DNA from: Leptospira haakeii
GTDB lineage: Bacteria > Spirochaetota > Leptospiria > Leptospirales > Leptospiraceae
Assembly: GCF_002812045.1 (NCBI RefSeq)
Contig: NZ_NPEG01000022.1
Location: 1-32,660, forward strand
DNA: 32,660 nucleotides
Direction: 5' to 3'
Part shown: in pieces, positions 30,175 through 32,660 of the stretch
Numbering within the stretch: the first letter of the stretch is position 1
Layout of the letters: every line of letters begins with the position of its first letter
Notes under the pieces: model-generated
Databases searched by the model: none
What the model saw: only the letters and a program-made list of their open reading frames with translations
What the model was told of the DNA's origin: nothing
Program-made: the position numbers and the translations under genes

Positions 30175-30455
30175 TGGAGTTTGAATGGGATTCTGCAAAG
30201 AATGACGAAAATTTCAGGAAACATGGAATTGATTTCTATGAAGCTCAAAAGGCATTCTTTGATCCGAATAGGGTAATCACATTAGATGTTACTCATTCAT
30301 CTGAATCTGAAAAAAGATATTACTGCTTTGGCTTAATTGATTCGAATGTATCAACAGTAAGATTTACTGTTAGAAATGGTAAAATTCGAATCTTTGGGGC
30401 AGGTTATTGGAGGCAAGGTAAGAAAGTTTATGAAAAAGAAAATAAAATACAGTGA
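30174..30455 (+). CDS. brnT: BrnT ribonuclease toxin
   Basis: 93 aa, first gene of cassette C32. BrnT pattern: MEFEWDSAKNDENFRKHGIDFYEAQKAFFDPNRV, then SESEKRYYCFGLIDSNVSTVRFTVRNGKIRIFGAGYWRQGKKVYEKEN. The usual R-I-I-S-A-R block is replaced by RIFGAGYWR, a departure also found in some family members, so activity is likely but less certain than in C7. It overlaps the antitoxin by 26 nt. ATG 30174 is the only start that keeps the family N-terminus. Confidence 0.88.
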   Translation: MEFEWDSAKNDENFRKHGIDFYEAQKAFFDPNRVITLDVTHSSESEKRYYCFGLIDSNVSTVRFTVRNGKIRIFGAGYWRQGKKVYEKENKIQ

Positions 30456-30684
30456 TGCACCCTCATCAATATCGTCTTCAATTAAATCATCTAAGGTTGT
30501 TGAGGATTTTTTACCTCCTCCGAATAAACTTGTTTTGAAAGAAGATAATTCTAGAGTAACAATAGTCTTAAGTAAAAAGAGTATTTCATTTTTTAAAGAG
30601 GAGTCTAAGAGATCAGGAATACCTTATCAGGCTATGATTAAAAGAGTTCTGGATTTATATACAGAGCATTACGCTCATAAATAA
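30430..30684 (+). CDS. brnA: BrnA-type antitoxin
   Basis: 84 aa from ATG 30430, which lies inside brnT; the longer frame that reads farther into brnT is not needed. The N-terminus is basic and low in order (KKKIKYSDAPSSISSSIKSSKVVEDFLPPPNKL), as in BrnA lead regions. Residues about 45-80 (RVTIVLSKKSISFFKEESKRSGIPYQAMIKRVLDLYTEH) form a ribbon-helix-helix. Expected to bind BrnT and repress the shared promoter. Confidence 0.9.
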   Translation: MKKKIKYSDAPSSISSSIKSSKVVEDFLPPPNKLVLKEDNSRVTIVLSKKSISFFKEESKRSGIPYQAMIKRVLDLYTEHYAHK

Positions 30685-30738
30685 TCATCTGCGACGCCAT
30701 CCATGGCTTGATTTTGTAGTATTACTTGCCGAGCCGTC

Positions 30739-30896
30739 GCCTAACTATCGGCTCTGACGCATCGCTTCGAGATTGCTGCGCAACTCTCGCTCGGGCTACG
30801 CCACATTGACTCAGTCACTCGAATTGCAGAGCAATTCTCGTGCCTGTCTTCGCTTTCGCTCAGCTCGTCAACGTCGTCAAGCCTTGGTCGTTAGGC
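30739..30896 (+). repeat. attC site 33 (family A outer arms, family B centre)
   Basis: R'' GCCTAAC at 30739-30745, R' GTTAGGC at 30890-30896. The arms are GGCTCTGACG and CGTCAAGCC (A), but the centre (cagtcactcgaattgcagagc...gtgcctgtcttcgc) is that of family B. A likely recombinant site. Confidence 0.92.
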
Positions 30897-31328
30897 GCAA
30901 TATCGCGATTTTATTTTTCTTTATTATATAAGTTTTGAATTTTACCTTAGAGCCGAATCAAGACCCACTTAAGGTTAGGCCGCTTTTCTCCCTTTTCTTA
31001 CTTTATATCGTAGACTGAAAGATCTTAGTAATGTTCGGTTTCTTCACAGCTCCTGTTGCCTTTGTACTAAGAGATACGAAAAAGGTTCGCTACTTTATAT
31101 TTTGAAAGTGCATTTGTCCCTAATTGACCTTTATTTTATTTAAGGATTTTATATAGTAGGGGTTTGGTGCAATGTGTTTAGGGCGATACTGCGCCTAACT
31201 TGCGGTGCCTCCGCGCCGCTCGGGGCTTGCTTATGCAACCCGCTCGCTTGGGCTTCGCCACATTCGCTTCCGTCACTTTGTTTGCAAAGCAAACTCGTGC
31301 CGTCGCGAACGTCGGAGCACCTTGGTCG
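30891..31328. mobile_element. ORF-less cassette C33, family 2
   Basis: 438 bp, same unit as C21 and C27, but ending in a family C attC instead of family B. No supported gene between 30685 and 31348. Confidence 0.82.
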
Positions 31329-31334
31329 TTAGAC
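31193..31334 (+). repeat. attC site 34 (family C)
   Basis: R'' GCCTAAC at 31193-31199, R' GTTAGAC at 31328-31334, arms GGTGCCTCCG and CGGAGCACC. Ends C33. Confidence 0.92.
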
Positions 31335-31348
31335 GCAATAGGTGCAAA

Positions 31349-32404
31349 ATGGAAGAGATTTTTCAAAGCATATTCCCTATTATAATAAGTAAGAAAGGAA
31401 TTCCAGAACAGATAGCATCAGGGGTTTTATTAAAAATACAAGAAGAACTCTTTATTTTAACTTCTGCCCATGTTTATGATGGTATTAATGGGAACGGACT
31501 TCTTGTTCCTACTAAAACTGGGCTAATCGAAATCGAATATTTTGCGTCACATATTCCTGATGCGAAAAATGATCGAAAAAACGATAAGATTGATATTGCA
31601 TACTTAAGATTCAAAGCAGGGTCACCAATAGAATTTGTGGATGGTCTTGCACCTTTATCTTTGAATCAAATCGATATTTCTGATAGTAGGGAAGGGGAAG
31701 ACATTTATACGTTTACGGGCTTTCCTTATAGAAAGTCGAAATTCTATGATAATAAGTTATCTAGTGAATTATATTCTTTTACGGGCGGAGCTTCTAATGA
31801 AGAAATATTTGTCGAACAAAACTATGACAAGAATATTAATATTATAATTGATTTTAATAGAAAAAAGACAATCGGTGAAGTTGGTTCAATTTCTGCTGCA
31901 CCACTTCCGAATGGAATTAGTGGGGGTGGGATTTTTTCTTATTCTAAAGATAAAAGGAAGTTATTTTCTGATGAAAAGGTTATAAGATTGGTTGGGATCG
32001 CTCATACCTTTCTTGAAAAAGAAAAATTGTTAGTCGGTACATCGATTAAACTTTATTTGAACTTAATATTCTCTAACAATCCACATTTAATAACGGATCT
32101 TGATAAAGAGGCAGGGCCTGCCATTATGCTTTTTCCTATTCCTTACTATAAAAGAGAGCAATGGACTCTAATAAAAGATAAAATGGAAGATAAGGATGTT
32201 CTGCATCCGACTTGGGATGAATGGCGCATAGATGCTGAAAACTATCTCGATACGTTGGCTTCTGAGAATAAATTGTATTTACGAATTGAATTTGATGTTA
32301 ATCAGTTTATAGACTATTGCAAAGATAAAAATTTACCTTTAGTTGGAAGGAGCAGGATCCAGTTTATAAGCGCTAAACTTGCTAATATTATTTTTGAAAA
32401 GTGA
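31349..32404 (+). CDS. Trypsin-like serine peptidase domain protein
   Basis: 351 aa from ATG 31349, 20 nt after the recombination point; the longer open frame is attC sequence. Sole gene of cassette C34. A chymotrypsin-fold peptidase with a visible triad: H41 in LFILTSAHVYD, D82 in DKIDIAYLRF and S191 in PNGISGGGIF, matching the GxSGG nucleophile block. There is no signal peptide, so it should act in the cytoplasm. The C-terminal 130 residues are charged and unassigned (TWDEWRIDAENYLDTLASENKLYLRIEFDVNQFIDYC). Cytoplasmic trypsin-like proteins occur in several phage-defence systems, usually with a partner; none is present here. Confidence 0.82.
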   Translation: MEEIFQSIFPIIISKKGIPEQIASGVLLKIQEELFILTSAHVYDGINGNGLLVPTKTGLIEIEYFASHIPDAKNDRKNDKIDIAYLRFKAGSPIEFVDGLAPLSLNQIDISDSREGEDIYTFTGFPYRKSKFYDNKLSSELYSFTGGASNEEIFVEQNYDKNINIIIDFNRKKTIGEVGSISAAPLPNGISGGGIFSYSKDKRKLFSDEKVIRLVGIAHTFLEKEKLLVGTSIKLYLNLIFSNNPHLITDLDKEAGPAIMLFPIPYYKREQWTLIKDKMEDKDVLHPTWDEWRIDAENYLDTLASENKLYLRIEFDVNQFIDYCKDKNLPLVGRSRIQFISAKLANIIFEK

Positions 32405-32428
32405 AATATTAATAGAGGCACCTACAGC

Positions 32429-32582
32429 GTCTAACTATCGGCTCTGACGCATCGCTTCGGGATTGCTACGCAACCCTCGCTTGGGCTACGCCACATTTCG
32501 CTTTGTCACTCGTCTTGCAGAGCAAGTCTCGTGCCAAGTGCTTACGCACTCGCGAAACGTCGTCAAGCCTTGGTCGTTATGC
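32429..32582 (+). repeat. attC site 35 (family A)
   Basis: R'' GTCTAAC at 32429-32435, R' GTTATGC at 32576-32582, arms GGCTCTGACG and CGTCAAGCC. Ends C34. Confidence 0.93.
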
Positions 32583-32616
32583 GCTATGACAAAGGAATTT
32601 AAACTAATTTAAAACT

Positions 32617-32660
32617 ATGAAAGATTTTATCGGATTTACTCCAAATCAATTGCACGGAAG
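32617..32660 (+). CDS. Start of a further cassette gene (cut by the window edge)
   Basis: An open frame begins MKDFIGFTPNQLHG, 40 nt after the recombination point at 32576, and runs off the window. The spacing is like other single-gene cassettes here. Too short to name; no ribosome site seen. Confidence 0.55.
   Translation, partial: MKDFIGFTPNQLHG

Overview
The window is an integron-type gene cassette array. I count 35 attC recombination sites, all in the same orientation, delimiting 34 complete cassettes (called C1-C34 here) plus a partial one at each edge. No integrase gene or attI site lies in the window, so it is either the interior of a large chromosomal (super)integron or a cluster of attC sites lacking an integrase. 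The genes are AT-rich and the attC sites GC-rich. Short lipoboxes, low GC, a MazEF/ChpIK-like pair and the toxin-antitoxin (TA) types suggest a spirochaete, most likely Leptospira. That is inference: no rRNA or housekeeping gene is present to settle it.

Layout. 1-6.7 kb: an ORF-less tail, a cyclase-like gene (C1), two ORF-less cassettes (C2, C3), four TA cassettes (C4 VapBC, C5 BrnT-like/CopG, C6 MazEF, C7 BrnTA), and a beta-propeller-like gene (C8). 6.7-9.3 kb: an unknown gene (C9), MepB family (C10), HigBA-type TA (C11). 9.3-14.5 kb: one 5.2-kb cassette (C12) holding an RloC/PrrC-like anticodon nuclease, two divergent HTH regulators, an HNH endonuclease and a cytosine-5 DNA methyltransferase. 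14.5-21.4 kb: alpha/beta hydrolase (C13), Imm63-like immunity protein (C14), TerB-like/zinc-ribbon protein (C15), a small unknown (C16), an exact second copy of C8 (C17), HigBA (C18), an ORF-less copy (C19), and a barstar-like pair (C20). 21.4-29.2 kb: further ORF-less copies (C21, C24, C27) among secreted, lipoprotein and membrane-protein cassettes (C22, C23, C25, C26, C28), a TPR/DUF2695 protein (C29) and a two-gene membrane cassette (C30). 29.2-32.6 kb: HigBA (C31), BrnTA (C32), ORF-less C33, a trypsin-like protease (C34), and the start of another gene.

How it works together. The eight TA cassettes probably stabilise the array against loss. The rest is a mixed cargo of defence, immunity and surface proteins. 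All genes except two in C12 point the same way as the attC sites. TA cassettes carry their own promoter and operator, placed so that transcription should start almost exactly at the first start codon. Most other cassettes place the start codon only 20-60 nt after the recombination point and probably depend on read-through.

Main observations. (1) Each cassette is bounded by its own 15-20 nt inverted repeat, beyond the known R boxes, with one conserved non-Watson-Crick position that is A.C on the top strand and G.T on the bottom strand, the strand that is recombined in known integrons. (2) Two ORF-less cassette families recur three and four times. (3) The C8 cassette is duplicated exactly at its recombination borders. 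(4) C12 is an unusually large defence cassette ending in a divergent attC. (5) Several genes take their stop codon from the attC R'' box.
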